DNA of 44,528 nt from Cytophagaceae bacterium (GCA_029237685.1 JAQZBV010000069.1:1-44528), one strand, 5' to 3'. Shown: positions 26,023-35,233, numbered from the stretch's first letter. Notes: generated from the letters alone by a model not told the origin. Translations and numbers: made by a program.

Positions 26023-26824
26023 GCTTGTGGTACCACTCCACGGCTTTACGCACACTGCCTTCTTTTTGTAACAAGGCTTCTGCTTCCGCTTCGCTGACGT
26101 TAATTTCTTCCATAATCATGCCAATGCCCCGCTTCACCAGTTTGTGATTGGAGAGCTGCATGTCTACCATTTTATTGCCTTTCACTTTGCCCAACTGAAT
26201 CATCACGGCAGTAGTGATCATGTTGAGGACCAGCTTCTGTGCCGTGCCTGCTTTGAGGCGTGTAGAGCCTGTTAAAAATTCAGGACCGGTATTGACTTCT
26301 ACAGGAAAATCGGAAACTTTCGCCACAGCGGAATCTAAATTACAAACTACACAACCGGTTTGTAACCCATGTTTGCGTGCGGCTTCCAAACCGCCGATGA
26401 CATAAGGCGTTCTGCCCGATGCCGCAATGCCGACAACAAAATCTTTTTCATTTACATCATAAGCCTTCATGTCCAGCCAGGCCTGATCCGCATCGTCTTC
26501 CGCGAATTCTACGGCTTTACGAATTGCTCCGTCTCCACCGGCGATGATGCCAATGACTTGATCAAACGGAACGCCGAAAGTAGGTGGGCATTCCGAAGCA
26601 TCCACTACACCTAGTCTACCGCTGGTTCCTGCTCCGATATAAAAAAGCCTTCCACCGTTTTTCATTCGCACCGTTAAAGCCTGAACGAGTTTCTCAATAG
26701 AAGGCAATACTTTTTCCACGGCCAATGGCACAGATTGGTCTTCGGTGTTCATGCCTTTTAGAATTTCGCCTACCGGCATTTTCTCTAAGGCATTGTAGCG
26801 GGAAGAAGATTCTGTACCGGACAT
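26009..26824 (-). CDS. murQ: N-acetylmuramic acid 6-phosphate etherase MurQ
   Basis: A 271-residue SIS-domain lyase that removes D-lactate from MurNAc-6-phosphate, giving GlcNAc-6-phosphate in peptidoglycan recycling. Family marks are GAGTSGRLGVVDASECPPTF (about 63-82, with the catalytic Glu), GIAASGRTPYVIGGL and NTGPEFLTGSTRLKAGTAQK. The start at 26824 gives MSGTESSSRYNALEKM, the usual N terminus; upstream in-frame codons come from a repeat array. The sugar kinase upstream on the same strand probably supplies its substrate. Confidence 0.95.
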   Translation of the reverse strand: MSGTESSSRYNALEKMPVGEILKGMNTEDQSVPLAVEKVLPSIEKLVQALTVRMKNGGRLFYIGAGTSGRLGVVDASECPPTFGVPFDQVIGIIAGGDGAIRKAVEFAEDDADQAWLDMKAYDVNEKDFVVGIAASGRTPYVIGGLEAARKHGLQTGCVVCNLDSAVAKVSDFPVEVNTGPEFLTGSTRLKAGTAQKLVLNMITTAVMIQLGKVKGNKMVDMQLSNHKLVKRGIGMIMEEINVSEAEAEALLQKEGSVRKAVEWYHKHAGH

Positions 26825-26864
26825 AGATAGGATGTTTATTTGTTGAATGAAATTACAAATAACA

Positions 26865-26964
26865 AATCCCAAATTCCAATCAAGCTCCAAATTTCGAAGG
26901 CCAAAAGTTTAAAATTTGGAACTTGAAATTTATTTGGAATTTGGTAGTTGGAATTTGGGATTTA
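26865..26964. repeat. Inverted pair of heptad repeats (TTTGGAA family)
   Basis: On the right, TTTGGAA, TTTGGTA, GTTGGAA, TTTGGGA (about 26933-26960); on the left, AAATCCCAAATTCCAATC (26865-26882), which is nearly complementary to the right end. The block fills the space between the kinase stop (26990) and the murQ start. Confidence 0.75.
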
Positions 26965-26989
26965 ATTATTGGTGCTTTAAAAAAAGCTA

Positions 26990-27838
26990 TTACTTCTTAT
27001 TGATGTGGTACTCCGTCAACGCCTCCATAGGATTTCCCATCACCATGTCAATTGTTACGTTATGTTCTTTCGCCACTTTATCCAATACAGGCTTCAAGTG
27101 AGCGGCAACAGAACCGATGAAACGGATCGGAAGGTTTTGGTAGTTGTCGTATTTCACGATACAGTTCTTGAACAACAAACTGAAGTTTTCATACGCCAGG
27201 TCAAACAAATACGGCTCATCCTGATTATAAATAACAAACGGTGCTAAAGAAGCCAGGTATCTGTTCGGGAAAGGTTTAGTATAAACTTTGTCAAAAATAT
27301 CCGGTTGACGGTCGCTGGTGAACGCTTCAAATTTATCGCGTACAGATTTCGGCATGGCTTCGCGGATGTAATCGCGCACCACCAATTTACCCAAATATCC
27401 ACCGCTTCCTTCATCGCCCAAGTATAAACCCAACGAGTTTACATTCAAGGTAATGTCTTTGCCGTCGTAGTGACAGGTATTAGAACCCGTACCCGCGATG
27501 CAGGCAATACCGGGTTTGTCACCCAATACCGCACGGCAAGCAGCGATCAAATCATGGTCTACATGGATCTGGCTGTGAGGAAATGCTTTTTTCAAGGCTG
27601 CCGCAACCACTTCTTGCTGTGCTTTGGCTTCACAGCCAGCGCCGTAGAAATAGATGTGGTCTACTTTTTTACTAGGATCCAATTGGGAAATCAATTCCTT
27701 TTGAAGGGCCTGGTAAATATCATCAGACGTTTGGTAGTAAGGGTTAAAACCAATTGTTCTGTAGTTGTGTTTGTTGTTGTTTTCGTCTACAAAAACCCAA
27801 CTCGATTTGGTAGAACCACTGTCAACGATGGCAATCAT
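26990..27838 (-). CDS. BadF/BadG-type sugar kinase (GlcNAc/MurNAc kinase)
   Basis: A 282-residue ASKHA-fold kinase. Phosphate 1 motif DSGSTKSSWVF (6-16), phosphate 2 motif IAGTGSNTCHY (about 134-144), then GDEGSGGYLGK typical of N-acetylglucosamine kinases of the BcrAD/BadFG family. Lying just upstream of murQ on the same strand, it most likely phosphorylates amino sugars from cell-wall turnover, MurNAc or GlcNAc. The exact sugar cannot be decided from sequence. Confidence 0.88.
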   Translation of the reverse strand: MIAIVDSGSTKSSWVFVDENNNKHNYRTIGFNPYYQTSDDIYQALQKELISQLDPSKKVDHIYFYGAGCEAKAQQEVVAAALKKAFPHSQIHVDHDLIAACRAVLGDKPGIACIAGTGSNTCHYDGKDITLNVNSLGLYLGDEGSGGYLGKLVVRDYIREAMPKSVRDKFEAFTSDRQPDIFDKVYTKPFPNRYLASLAPFVIYNQDEPYLFDLAYENFSLLFKNCIVKYDNYQNLPIRFIGSVAAHLKPVLDKVAKEHNVTIDMVMGNPMEALTEYHINKK

Positions 27839-27869
27839 GTGTAATTAGTTAAGAGGAGAAGTCTTGAAA

Positions 27870-28115
27870 TTAGGTTTTCAATTTACCCACTATTTTAAAC
27901 TTATCAAAGACATTTTCATTATGGGGAGCCGATTCCATTTCAGCTGTTAAGTCTTGCCCGGCCATGTGCTCATAATGAAGGCCATTGCGCCACATCCGTG
28001 ATTTATTCAATTCATAAATAAGTCCTTTGTAAGCCACCCATATTTCTTCCCGGTCGGTGCCGTTACGCGACGCTAACTGAGCTTTGGTGTATTCGGGAAG
28101 GGCGCTGTTTATCAT
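27870..28115 (-). CDS. Short cytochrome b5-like haem-binding protein
   Basis: An 81-residue protein that is almost entirely one cytochrome b5-like domain: YTKAQLASRNGTDREEIWVA, then KGLIYELNKSRMW and a conserved H-x-x-H-x-A-G-x-D-L-T (His47, His50) with a second APH (His65). His pairs at these positions are the likely haem ligands. No signal peptide or membrane anchor. Its partner is unknown. Confidence 0.82.
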   Translation of the reverse strand: MINSALPEYTKAQLASRNGTDREEIWVAYKGLIYELNKSRMWRNGLHYEHMAGQDLTAEMESAPHNENVFDKFKIVGKLKT

Positions 28116-28122
28116 AGTGTTA

Positions 28123-28186
28123 AGCTAGGAGCCAGGAGTTAGGAGGTACGGATCATCTCTCGTACCTCCTAGCTCCTGGCTCGTTC
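28123..28186. repeat. Inverted pair of heptad repeats (CTAGGAG / GTACGAG family)
   Basis: Left arm 28123-28150 (CTAGGAG, CCAGGAG, TTAGGAG, GTACG) and right arm 28160-28186 face each other around a 9-base loop, with only one or two mismatches over about 24 positions. The right arm ends next to the stop codon (28187) of the minus-strand gene. Confidence 0.9.
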
Positions 28187-29347
28187 CTATATTAGTTTCG
28201 CGTGCGTCAATATCCACCGGTTCGGCAATTCCCCTCTATTTGCGGTCATGTAATCTTCATAGCTGCAAGGCACAATGGAATTGCGGGCCATGTTGGCTTT
28301 GCTTTCCGGGAAAGGCACTTCCATCCACCACTTCTCGCTGTTCAGGTGCTTATAAAACACCAACTGATGAGGCTCGCTGGTCAGGGCAACGTAGTACTTA
28401 TTGTATTTCTGTGTATTGAAATCCGGAGACTCGGCATGGCGGCTGTAAAAGCCTTCCACAAAATACCAGATCATCGTGGCTACAACAGAGGCGGTTTGTC
28501 CCTTAATGTCTTCCAGTGGATTGTATTCGTAGAAACCGATCGAAGAAAGCTTATTGCTCAGTCCGGCATACCAACAGATCTGACAGGCTTCTTCGCCGCT
28601 CAATCCAAAGGGATGTGTATTCTTATTGCCCGGCGCATCGCTTTGACGGATGGCGCTCAGGTCAAAGCTGATCATGTCCGCATCGCGGATCACGGGCTCA
28701 AACTCTTCAATGTTCTTGCGCACCTGCCCCACACGATACATTTCAAAATACAATTTCTCCAACACCCCCAGAATTTCCTGATCGGTGAAGTAGGTTTGGT
28801 AAGCGATGTGGCTGTAGTTGAATAAAATATTCGGTTCGTGCGTCAACAAATGATGCACGTGCTGGCGGTTGCGGTCCTCGCTGTGCGTGTACATGTCGAT
28901 GGAAGCATCCACGTTCACCATGCTCACAAACTTGCCTGTACCTTCATAGCCCATATACTGACCGATGTCCATGTCGTGCGTACTGCCGATCAATACCGGA
29001 ATAATATTTTTATTGAGCAACACTTCGCAGACTTCTTTGATGCGCTTGTAGCTTTCGTCAATGTTGATGCCGCAACGCAAATTACCCAGGTCCACCATGC
29101 GGTAAGCACCGGTACCTTTTTTCAAGGCATACAATTTCTCCCGCACGGCATCGGCCGCTTTGCTTACTCCTTCGGCATCAGCCGCTCCTTTTTCTTCCGT
29201 CAACCCAATGATGGCAATGTCTGCATAATCCAGGGAAGGGAAATTCTCTTCGTATCGGATGATGTGGTTGTACAAACTGGAAACATCGTTCTTGATGTGC
29301 GCAGGAACTTCTGTTTTTACAATGTCGAAGAAAATCCGAAGATTCAT
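28187..29347 (-). CDS. Arginase-fold protein (formimidoylglutamase-like) lacking some metal ligands
   Basis: A 386-residue ureohydrolase-fold protein. The three metal motifs can be placed: GSTHD (121-125, His124 kept), NVDASID (145-151, where arginases have D-A-H-x-D, so His is replaced by Ser149) and SFDLSA (227-232, where a second Asp is expected and Ser231 is found). In arginase numbering the ligands of the first Mn site are kept while two ligands of the second are lost. It may therefore be a one-metal enzyme or a non-catalytic relative; such proteins are often annotated as formimidoylglutamase in Bacteroidota. Neighbours give no clear pathway. Confidence 0.8.
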   Translation of the reverse strand: MNLRIFFDIVKTEVPAHIKNDVSSLYNHIIRYEENFPSLDYADIAIIGLTEEKGAADAEGVSKAADAVREKLYALKKGTGAYRMVDLGNLRCGINIDESYKRIKEVCEVLLNKNIIPVLIGSTHDMDIGQYMGYEGTGKFVSMVNVDASIDMYTHSEDRNRQHVHHLLTHEPNILFNYSHIAYQTYFTDQEILGVLEKLYFEMYRVGQVRKNIEEFEPVIRDADMISFDLSAIRQSDAPGNKNTHPFGLSGEEACQICWYAGLSNKLSSIGFYEYNPLEDIKGQTASVVATMIWYFVEGFYSRHAESPDFNTQKYNKYYVALTSEPHQLVFYKHLNSEKWWMEVPFPESKANMARNSIVPCSYEDYMTANRGELPNRWILTHAKLI

Positions 29348-29386
29348 GAGGACGGAATGTTGTTGTGAGGTAAAGCTAAGAAAAAT

Positions 29387-29493
29387 AGCTAGGAGCTAGG
29401 AGCTAGGAGCTAGGAAAATTTAATAAAGAGCTATGAGGTACGAGCGAGAGAAATGCAATTTATCCTAGCTCCTAGCTCGTACCTCCTGGCTCA
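29387..29493. repeat. Heptad repeats (CTAGGAG family), facing arrays
   Basis: Four CTAGGAG-type units at 29387-29415, a short GTACGAG piece at 29429-29450, and the facing array CTAGCTC, CTAGCTC, GTACCTC, CTGGCTC at 29464-29491. The stop codon of the radical SAM gene (29491-29493) overlaps the last unit. Confidence 0.9.
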
Positions 29494-30468
29494 AAAGAGC
29501 TGCTTCCACGTCCCCTTCACCCAATTGTACTTAATCGTACTCGGCAACGCACTCCACCAATATCGATTCATCTCTACCGCAAACGAAGGCTGCATGTAGC
29601 AGTTGATCGTGCAGCCCTGGCATTCGGGCAGTTTGCCTTCGAGTGCTACCAACTGTTGCACTTCATCGGAATGATAGAGTTCGTAGAGGTTGTTGTTGAT
29701 CTCAAAAGATTTGGTGCCTAAGTGGTAACAAGGGAGGACCAGTTTATTTTCAGGAGAAATGACCAGTGTAGTACTCGCGGCTTTACAGATTGGATCTTGC
29801 ACCTGATTGCCGCCGTCGACACGTAATTTGATGAAGGCTTCATTCAAATAGACCATGGGCTTTTTCGCCCATTGCTTCAGGCTCTTCAGCTGAGCAGCGC
29901 TGAGGCCTCCACCTGTTTCTACCTGGTTGTATTCAAAAGATGGATTGATGATCAATAAGAGATCATTGGGTAGAGTAATATTTTGATAGACTTTTTCCAG
30001 GTGGCTGATGTTCTCACCGAAAGCGGTAAACAAAATATCTGGCTTCTCCCCTAAGGATTTAGCGATCTGAATGGATTGCATGACAAAGTCAAAGCAAGGG
30101 GCTTTTCTCATGTCATCATGCGTGGCTGCATCGGCAGCATCCAATGAAAAATGGAGCATATCGATCAGTCCCTTGAGTTCTTCGGCGCGTTTGGGATACA
30201 ACATCCCATTACTCGTGACCGTAGTGATGAAACCCAAGGATTTGGCCAGCTTTAAAATGGCGGCCAGGTCTCGGTGAAGTAAAGGTTCGCCTCCGGTGAA
30301 GTCTATCACCTTGACTCCTAGTTTTTTGAGTGCCTTAAAATTTTGCTCCGCCTGTTCCAGGGTAATGTAAGGCGATGGCTTTTCCCAAATGTCACAAAAA
30401 CCACAGGCCGCATTGCAGCGGTAGGTCAGGTAGTAATTGCACAAGATGGGATGCGAAATCAGCCGCAT
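29491..30468 (-). CDS. Radical SAM protein with SPASM-like C terminus
   Basis: A 325-residue enzyme. The [4Fe-4S] motif CNAACGFC (Cys18, 22, 25) is at the N terminus, followed by DFTGGEPLLH, the GGEP SAM-binding motif. The C-terminal third has further Cys residues (ICKAA, LPCYHLG, CQGCTINC) typical of SPASM/twitch auxiliary clusters used in peptide or cofactor modification. No precursor peptide or partner gene is seen nearby, so the substrate is unknown. It is monocistronic by appearance. Confidence 0.88.
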   Translation of the reverse strand: MRLISHPILCNYYLTYRCNAACGFCDIWEKPSPYITLEQAEQNFKALKKLGVKVIDFTGGEPLLHRDLAAILKLAKSLGFITTVTSNGMLYPKRAEELKGLIDMLHFSLDAADAATHDDMRKAPCFDFVMQSIQIAKSLGEKPDILFTAFGENISHLEKVYQNITLPNDLLLIINPSFEYNQVETGGGLSAAQLKSLKQWAKKPMVYLNEAFIKLRVDGGNQVQDPICKAASTTLVISPENKLVLPCYHLGTKSFEINNNLYELYHSDEVQQLVALEGKLPECQGCTINCYMQPSFAVEMNRYWWSALPSTIKYNWVKGTWKQLF

Positions 30469-30544
30469 AGAATAGGTTTTGGTCTAATTTACGGATAAAA
30501 GAGTGTTGCGCCCTTAAAAGAGGTGAATTTTGTTCGACTTTTCG

Positions 30545-30552
30545 TATATTTG
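30545..30552 (+). promoter_or_regulatory. -7 promoter box of fba
   Basis: TATATTTG matches TAnnTTTG exactly, 35 bases upstream of the fba ATG. No convincing -33 at the usual spacing. Confidence 0.5.
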
Positions 30553-30586
30553 ACGTTCCATTGCACTCATTTTATTTAAAACAAAT

Positions 30587-31681
30587 ATGGCTGAAAACAC
30601 ACAAACGGCATTGAAAGGTGTCATCACAGGTAACGACCTGACTAAATTGTACACTGCTGCTAAAAAAGCACAATTAGCTTTTCCTGCTGTCAACGTAGTA
30701 AGTACAAACTCTGTTAACGCAGTACTAGAAGCAGCAAAAGCTGTGAACTCTCCAGTGATCATTCAATTCTCTAACGGAGGTGGTCAATTTTACGCTGGTA
30801 AATCTTTACCAAACGACAAACAACAAGCATCTATCGCCGGTGCGATTTCTGGTGCTCATCATATTCACCAATTGGCTGAAGTTTATGACGTAGCCGTTGT
30901 ATTGCACACGGATCACGCCGCTAAGAAATTATTGCCTTGGATCGACGGTTTGTTGGATGCAGGTGAAAAATTCTTCAAAGCACACGGTAAGCCTTTGTTC
31001 TCTTCTCACATGTTGGATCTTTCTGAAGAGCCTTTGCACGAGAACATTGAGATCTGCAAAAAATACCTGGAAAGAATGAGCAAAATCGGAATGCACCTTG
31101 AAATTGAATTGGGTGTTACCGGTGGTGAAGAAGACGGTGTAGACAACTCTGACATTGACAATTCTAAATTATATACTCAACCGGAAGAAGTATCTTATGC
31201 TTACGAAGAATTGAGCAAAATCAGCCCGAACTTTACCATTGCTGCGGCTTTCGGTAACGTACACGGTGTATACAAATCCGGTAGCGTGAAACTGGAGCCG
31301 AAAATCTTGAAAAACTCTCAGGACTTCGTTGCTAAAAAATTCAACACGTCTACTCCTGATCCGATCAACTTCGTATTCCACGGTGGTAGCGGTTCTTCCA
31401 GAGAGCACATCAGAGAAGGTATCTCTTACGGTGTCATCAAAATGAACATCGATACAGATTTGCAATGGGCATTCTGGGAAGGTATCCTTGGTTACTACAA
31501 AACAAACGAAGCGTATTTGCAAGGTCAATTGGGTAACCCTAAAGGTGCTGATCAACCGAACAAAAAATTCTACGATCCACGTGTATGGTTGAGAAAAGGT
31601 GAAGATACGTTTGTTGCCCGTTTGAAAGAAGCATTCGTTGACTTGAACTCGGACAACGCTTACGAGAAAATGGGTCTTTAA
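30587..31681 (+). CDS. fbaA: Class II fructose-bisphosphate aldolase
   Basis: A 364-residue zinc-dependent aldolase of glycolysis and gluconeogenesis, of the longer FbaA (class IIA) type. Zinc and active-site motifs: VVLHTDHAAK (about 104-113), EIELGVTGGEEDGVDNSD, NVHGVYKSG and VFHGGSGSS. Length and motif order are normal. The stop codon's last base begins a heptad array that leads into the terminator. Confidence 0.96.
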   Translation: MAENTQTALKGVITGNDLTKLYTAAKKAQLAFPAVNVVSTNSVNAVLEAAKAVNSPVIIQFSNGGGQFYAGKSLPNDKQQASIAGAISGAHHIHQLAEVYDVAVVLHTDHAAKKLLPWIDGLLDAGEKFFKAHGKPLFSSHMLDLSEEPLHENIEICKKYLERMSKIGMHLEIELGVTGGEEDGVDNSDIDNSKLYTQPEEVSYAYEELSKISPNFTIAAAFGNVHGVYKSGSVKLEPKILKNSQDFVAKKFNTSTPDPINFVFHGGSGSSREHIREGISYGVIKMNIDTDLQWAFWEGILGYYKTNEAYLQGQLGNPKGADQPNKKFYDPRVWLRKGEDTFVARLKEAFVDLNSDNAYEKMGL

Positions 31682-31801
31682 TCTGAGATCAGAAAACTGA
31701 AAACTGAGAACTGAATTATCTATAATAAAAAAGCCTGCTAGAATCTAGCAGGCTTTTTTTATAAAGTTTCAGTTCTCTGTTCTCAGTTTTCAGTTCTCTC
31801 A
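31681..31801. terminator. Bidirectional terminator nested inside facing heptad arrays
   Basis: The central hairpin AAAAAAGCCTGCTAGA/TAGCAGGCTTTTTTT (about 31727-31762) serves fba and the convergent glycosyltransferase gene. On the left are ATCTGAG, ATCAGAA, AACTGAA, AACTGAG, AACTGAA (31681-31715), starting in the fba stop. On the right are GTTTCAG, TTCTCTG, TTCTCAG, TTTTCAG, TTCTCTC (31766-31800), overlapping the opposite gene's stop (31799-31801). The arrays are complementary. Confidence 0.9.
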
Positions 31802-32521
31802 TTTGCTAAACAGATTATACTTCAAAATACAATAGATCGCACGCACCCCGTCTCTCCAGCCAATTTTCTTTCCTTCTTCGTAAGTTCTGCCGTAATAAGA
31901 AATACCCACTTCGTAAAGTCGCACATTCTTGAGGCGTGAAATCTTTGCTGTGACTTCCGGTTCAAAGCCGAAACGTTTTTCTTTCAACTTCAACGACTGA
32001 ACCATTTGGGTGTTGAACAGTTTGTAACAGGTTTCCATATCCGTCAGGTTGAGGTTTGTCAACAGGTTGGAAAGAGCTGTCAGAAATTTATTGCCGATAG
32101 TATGCCAGAAAAATAAGATCCGGTGCGGGTTGCTGCCCATGAAACGTGAACCGTATACGACATCTGCAAAACCTTCCACTACTGGCTTGAGCAAATCGTT
32201 GTATTCCCTCGGATCATATTCCAAATCGGCGTCCTGAATGATCAGGTATTCTCCGCTCGCGTGTTTTATTCCGGTGTGCAAAGCTGCACCTTTGCCTTTG
32301 TTGACATCGTGCGAAATCAAACGGATGAGCAAATTACTGTTTTGTAAGATATACTCATCGATCAGTCTGACAGTGCCGTCTGTTGAACAATCGTTCACCA
32401 CAATGATTTCTTTTTGAATCCCATGGATCAATGGCACTTCCTTTACCTTATCAAGAATCAACCGGATGGTTCGCTCCTCGTTGTAGGCTGGGATCACAAT
32501 AGAAAGTGTTCTGAAATGCAT
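31799..32521 (-). CDS. Family 2 glycosyltransferase, DPM1/DPG synthase-like
   Basis: A 240-residue cytosolic glycosyltransferase of the polyprenyl-phosphate hexose synthase type. [13 protein letters not shown] (7-19) begins the nucleotide-binding domain, VNDCSTDGT follows, and QDADLEYDP holds the metal-binding DxD-like motif (DAD). No membrane segments follow, as in DPM1-type enzymes that transfer a sugar from a nucleotide donor to a lipid phosphate. The acceptor is unknown. Confidence 0.9.
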   Translation of the reverse strand: MHFRTLSIVIPAYNEERTIRLILDKVKEVPLIHGIQKEIIVVNDCSTDGTVRLIDEYILQNSNLLIRLISHDVNKGKGAALHTGIKHASGEYLIIQDADLEYDPREYNDLLKPVVEGFADVVYGSRFMGSNPHRILFFWHTIGNKFLTALSNLLTNLNLTDMETCYKLFNTQMVQSLKLKEKRFGFEPEVTAKISRLKNVRLYEVGISYYGRTYEEGKKIGWRDGVRAIYCILKYNLFSK

Positions 32522-32570
32522 TTGAAATTCTTAAGGTATAAATATAAGCTTGTTTATTTATTCCACCAAC

Positions 32571-33113
32571 TTATCGTTCGTAGCGAAGGGAACGGATGAT
32601 TTGGCTTTGTTCTTCTTCATACAAAAAATACTGCTCATAGGGAAAATCTATTAGTATCTGAGCCCCATGGTTGAATTCAATGGTATGTAAAATGTAAAGG
32701 TGGTGTTTCTGCCCCTGCGCATCAAGGTATTCCGCTTCGTAGCCGATGGTATAAGGCAAGGTAAACCTGCCGTCTGTATCCACGAATGTTTTCTTGAGTT
32801 TGAATCCGTTTTGCTTCTGAAAAAACTGCATCCCTTTGGTAGAATAATCTCTGAGGGAAGTGCTCGGCTTGATGTGTTCTACCAAAATAGACAAGGTAGC
32901 TTGTCCTGCTTTTTTCTTTTCCGCCAACTTTCTGGTGTAAGTATAAATAGTAGACTCTGATTTCGTCTGTTTTACCTGTGCCTCGCTCCAGGCTACCCGC
33001 GGCAATTCAAATTTAATATGAATGTCCTCCAATACTTCTGTGCGTGTGCTATCCTGTGCCTTTGACACAGACACCAGCACAACTAAGCAAAATATAAAAG
33101 TGAGTGTTTTCAT
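32571..33113 (-). CDS. Small exported protein of unknown function
   Basis: A 180-residue protein with a signal peptide at the start chosen (MKTLTFIFCLVVLVSVSKAQ). The mature part alternates strands and one helix in a way that recalls PsbP/DUF1795-like folds, but I cannot name the family. Its ATG overlaps the arginine deiminase stop by four bases, so the two are likely co-translated. That pairing may be chance. Confidence 0.75.
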   Translation of the reverse strand: MKTLTFIFCLVVLVSVSKAQDSTRTEVLEDIHIKFELPRVAWSEAQVKQTKSESTIYTYTRKLAEKKKAGQATLSILVEHIKPSTSLRDYSTKGMQFFQKQNGFKLKKTFVDTDGRFTLPYTIGYEAEYLDAQGQKHHLYILHTIEFNHGAQILIDFPYEQYFLYEEEQSQIIRSLRYER

Positions 33114-34339
33114 GCACGTGTTAAGGGAAAAGTTAGACAATGAGGACCACCGCGAGCCCTGGACAGTTCGCTGCTCTTGAGTGTGATGATCGTTTTTTCT
33201 AACGAGTGAAGATCGGTTCCGGATTTCAATAAAACATTAGCGTCGATGCTTTGATAACCTCTTTTGATAAAAGCTTCCAACGTTTTTTCGTTACGATCAT
33301 AGCCAATGATCACGCCCGGTTTTAAAGCGAAGAAATTACACCCGTCTGTCCACTGTTCCCTTTGATCAAATGGATAAATGCCGTCGCCACAGGGAATCAA
33401 TTGCAGTTCCGGAAGAAAATGAGCGGTGAAGTCATGAAAACTTTTAAACCGAAGTTCTTTATCTTCCTTTAAAGCAATCGTCTTAACAGGCACCGTGTCT
33501 TTGTCGTTGAGCAAAGGTTGATAAGCTACCGCTTCGTTGTGATTGGTGAAAGTAAATACTGTATCCCAATGCATGCAATAGCGGGAAGCCGGTAAATAGG
33601 CTACCGATAAATAGTCAATATCATGGCTTTGCGCTTGTAATTTTTGTTTGATGCGCGCAATGCCTCTTTCATTGGTTCGCTCAGAACTCCCGATCAACAA
33701 ATGATTTTTGCTGATCATCATGATGTCGCCGCCTTCGAGCTGAGGCTTGGCATCCGGCATAGACAGGAAATGCAGCAGCTCGTCCAAATCATCTGCAGGT
33801 GACAAGACCAATCCTTTGGAAGACCAGGCACTGAAAGCGCTATGGTAATGAAAAACAAACCAGGTGATCAGACTTTCTCTCGCTCTTGCTTTCTTGGCCG
33901 CCGTGGCGTGCACAAGAAAGGGGCCGACCACACTTCCTATATCGCGGGTGAAAATAAGATTGGGTACAGGATACACGTTTTGCTGCAGGTTTCCTTCTAT
34001 GCTGTATTGACTCAACTGCAGCGCACTCAAGTCCAATAAAAAAGAGCGTTGATCTTCTATCTTTTCTAAAGTACAAAGCGCTTGTACAAACTCTTCCTTG
34101 AGGTGACGATCTTCCAATACCTCAGCAAATAAAGAAGCTATTTCCAGGCAATTATTTTGGCCTACAAATTTTTCCAACAGTGCTTTAAGCGAGGCGTGCT
34201 CTTCCTGAATCTTCGGATAAAAGACAATGTCTTCGTATAAAAAATCGGTGGCAAACTCCGGCGTCACCTTCGCAATGCCCGGATCGGGAGAATGAATAAG
34301 TATCTTTTTTAATGACGCAATTTCGGAATAATTCCCCAT
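33110..34339 (-). CDS. Arginine deiminase
   Basis: A 409-residue guanidino-group hydrolase converting arginine to citrulline and ammonia. Active-site segments are in the normal order: FTRDIGSVV (substrate-binding FTRD), LEGGD (Glu and Asp), MHWDTVF (His of the HxDT motif, here HWDT) and the nucleophile Cys401 in ARGGPHCLTFPL. A related family member sits directly upstream but is frameshifted. Transport or carbamate kinase genes of the arginine deiminase pathway are absent from the window. Confidence 0.88.
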   Translation of the reverse strand: MGNYSEIASLKKILIHSPDPGIAKVTPEFATDFLYEDIVFYPKIQEEHASLKALLEKFVGQNNCLEIASLFAEVLEDRHLKEEFVQALCTLEKIEDQRSFLLDLSALQLSQYSIEGNLQQNVYPVPNLIFTRDIGSVVGPFLVHATAAKKARARESLITWFVFHYHSAFSAWSSKGLVLSPADDLDELLHFLSMPDAKPQLEGGDIMMISKNHLLIGSSERTNERGIARIKQKLQAQSHDIDYLSVAYLPASRYCMHWDTVFTFTNHNEAVAYQPLLNDKDTVPVKTIALKEDKELRFKSFHDFTAHFLPELQLIPCGDGIYPFDQREQWTDGCNFFALKPGVIIGYDRNEKTLEAFIKRGYQSIDANVLLKSGTDLHSLEKTIITLKSSELSRARGGPHCLTFPLTRA

Positions 34340-34350
34340 AATTCAGTTTT

Positions 34351-34408
34351 GAGTATGGAGTATAGAGTATGGAGTATGATGCTTCTCCATACTCTATACT
34401 CTATACTC
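34351..34408. repeat. Inverted pair of heptad repeats (GAGTATG family)
   Basis: GAGTATG, GAGTATA, GAGTATG, GAGTATG (34351-34378) face CATACTC, TATACTC, TATACTC (34388-34408) around a 9-base loop, giving an almost perfect 21-bp stem. It lies between the end of the upstream frameshifted gene (34417) and the arginine deiminase start. Confidence 0.95.
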
Positions 34409-34416
34409 TTCACTGT

Positions 34417-35233
34417 TCAATAGTACATCATTTTTAAACAAAATACGCTTCCTCCTGACTTGATGTATTCAGAGGTATCCACTGCAATAACATCCACGTT
34501 TAATTGTTTTAGAATCAACTCTGTCTGTGTATTGCCTTCCTGCAAGATCGCGCTTTTTTGGCACTTCTATGCATTGGGTAAAAAGCTGTTTCAACTTTTC
34601 CCTGCTCGCAACGGAAAAAGCAGAGGGAGTATACAAAACTGTATCCGCATCAATAATAGAAATGCAGGTATCCAGATGATAAAAATTAGGATTGATCAAC
34701 TCCAACGGTATAATTTCATAGTCGGTGGCTATCTCCAAATGACTGATGGTTTCATGCGCTGTGCGGAATCCATGTCCGCACAAACAACGGTATTGTCCAG
34801 GGATCTTTAACAAATCACCCATTCCTTCAAATAAAAAAGCTTTGGGCAGATGCAGGATCTCGTATTCTTTATTTTCAAAAAACTGTTGGTAATAAACCAC
34901 TTCCTTCTGCCTGTTAGGATGCTTCATGTTACTAATAATGACCTTCTTCTGTCCCCTTTGATCGATAAAGGGAAAGGTCTGATTAGCGGCAAATACCATG
35001 TCTTCCAAGCCTTGTACGCCAGGCAATATAGAAACCTCTGAAAGGGCTCCGTCTATGGAGATTTTTTTATAGGCATAAACCAGTTTTTCCCACTGCAAAA
35101 GAGCCTTTGCTTTGTCAATATTGCCCTTTTGTCCCTTCATGTGCACATTTTTCTCGTCAATGACCTCAAACCATTGGGGATGACAAAGCAATACTTTGTG
35201 CGCATCGGAGGAAATCGATGGTTTTATTAACAT
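34417..35233 (-). pseudogene. Amidinotransferase/dimethylarginine hydrolase-like gene with a C-terminal frameshift
   Basis: Most of a guanidino-hydrolase fold is present: LLCHPQWFEV, DMVFAANQTF, EGMGDLLKI, GHGFRTAHET and FYHLDTCISII. Near 34554-34559 a run of six A residues (minus strand) appears one base too long. As read, the protein ends QYTDRVDSKTIKRGCYCSGYL (254 residues). Removing one A restores the family end: SAILQEGNTQTELILKQLNV, then DVIAVDTSEYIKSGGSVFCL, stopping at 34417. The catalytic Cys of the family is the one in GGSVFCL, so the shifted product would lack it. A sequencing error in the homopolymer is possible. Confidence 0.8.

Noticed and set aside
34554..34560. Programmed -1 frameshift at A AAA AAG in the guanidino hydrolase-like gene
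   Set aside because: The frame needed to reach the conserved C terminus is +1, not -1, so the slippery heptamer would not restore it; a homopolymer error or mutation is simpler.
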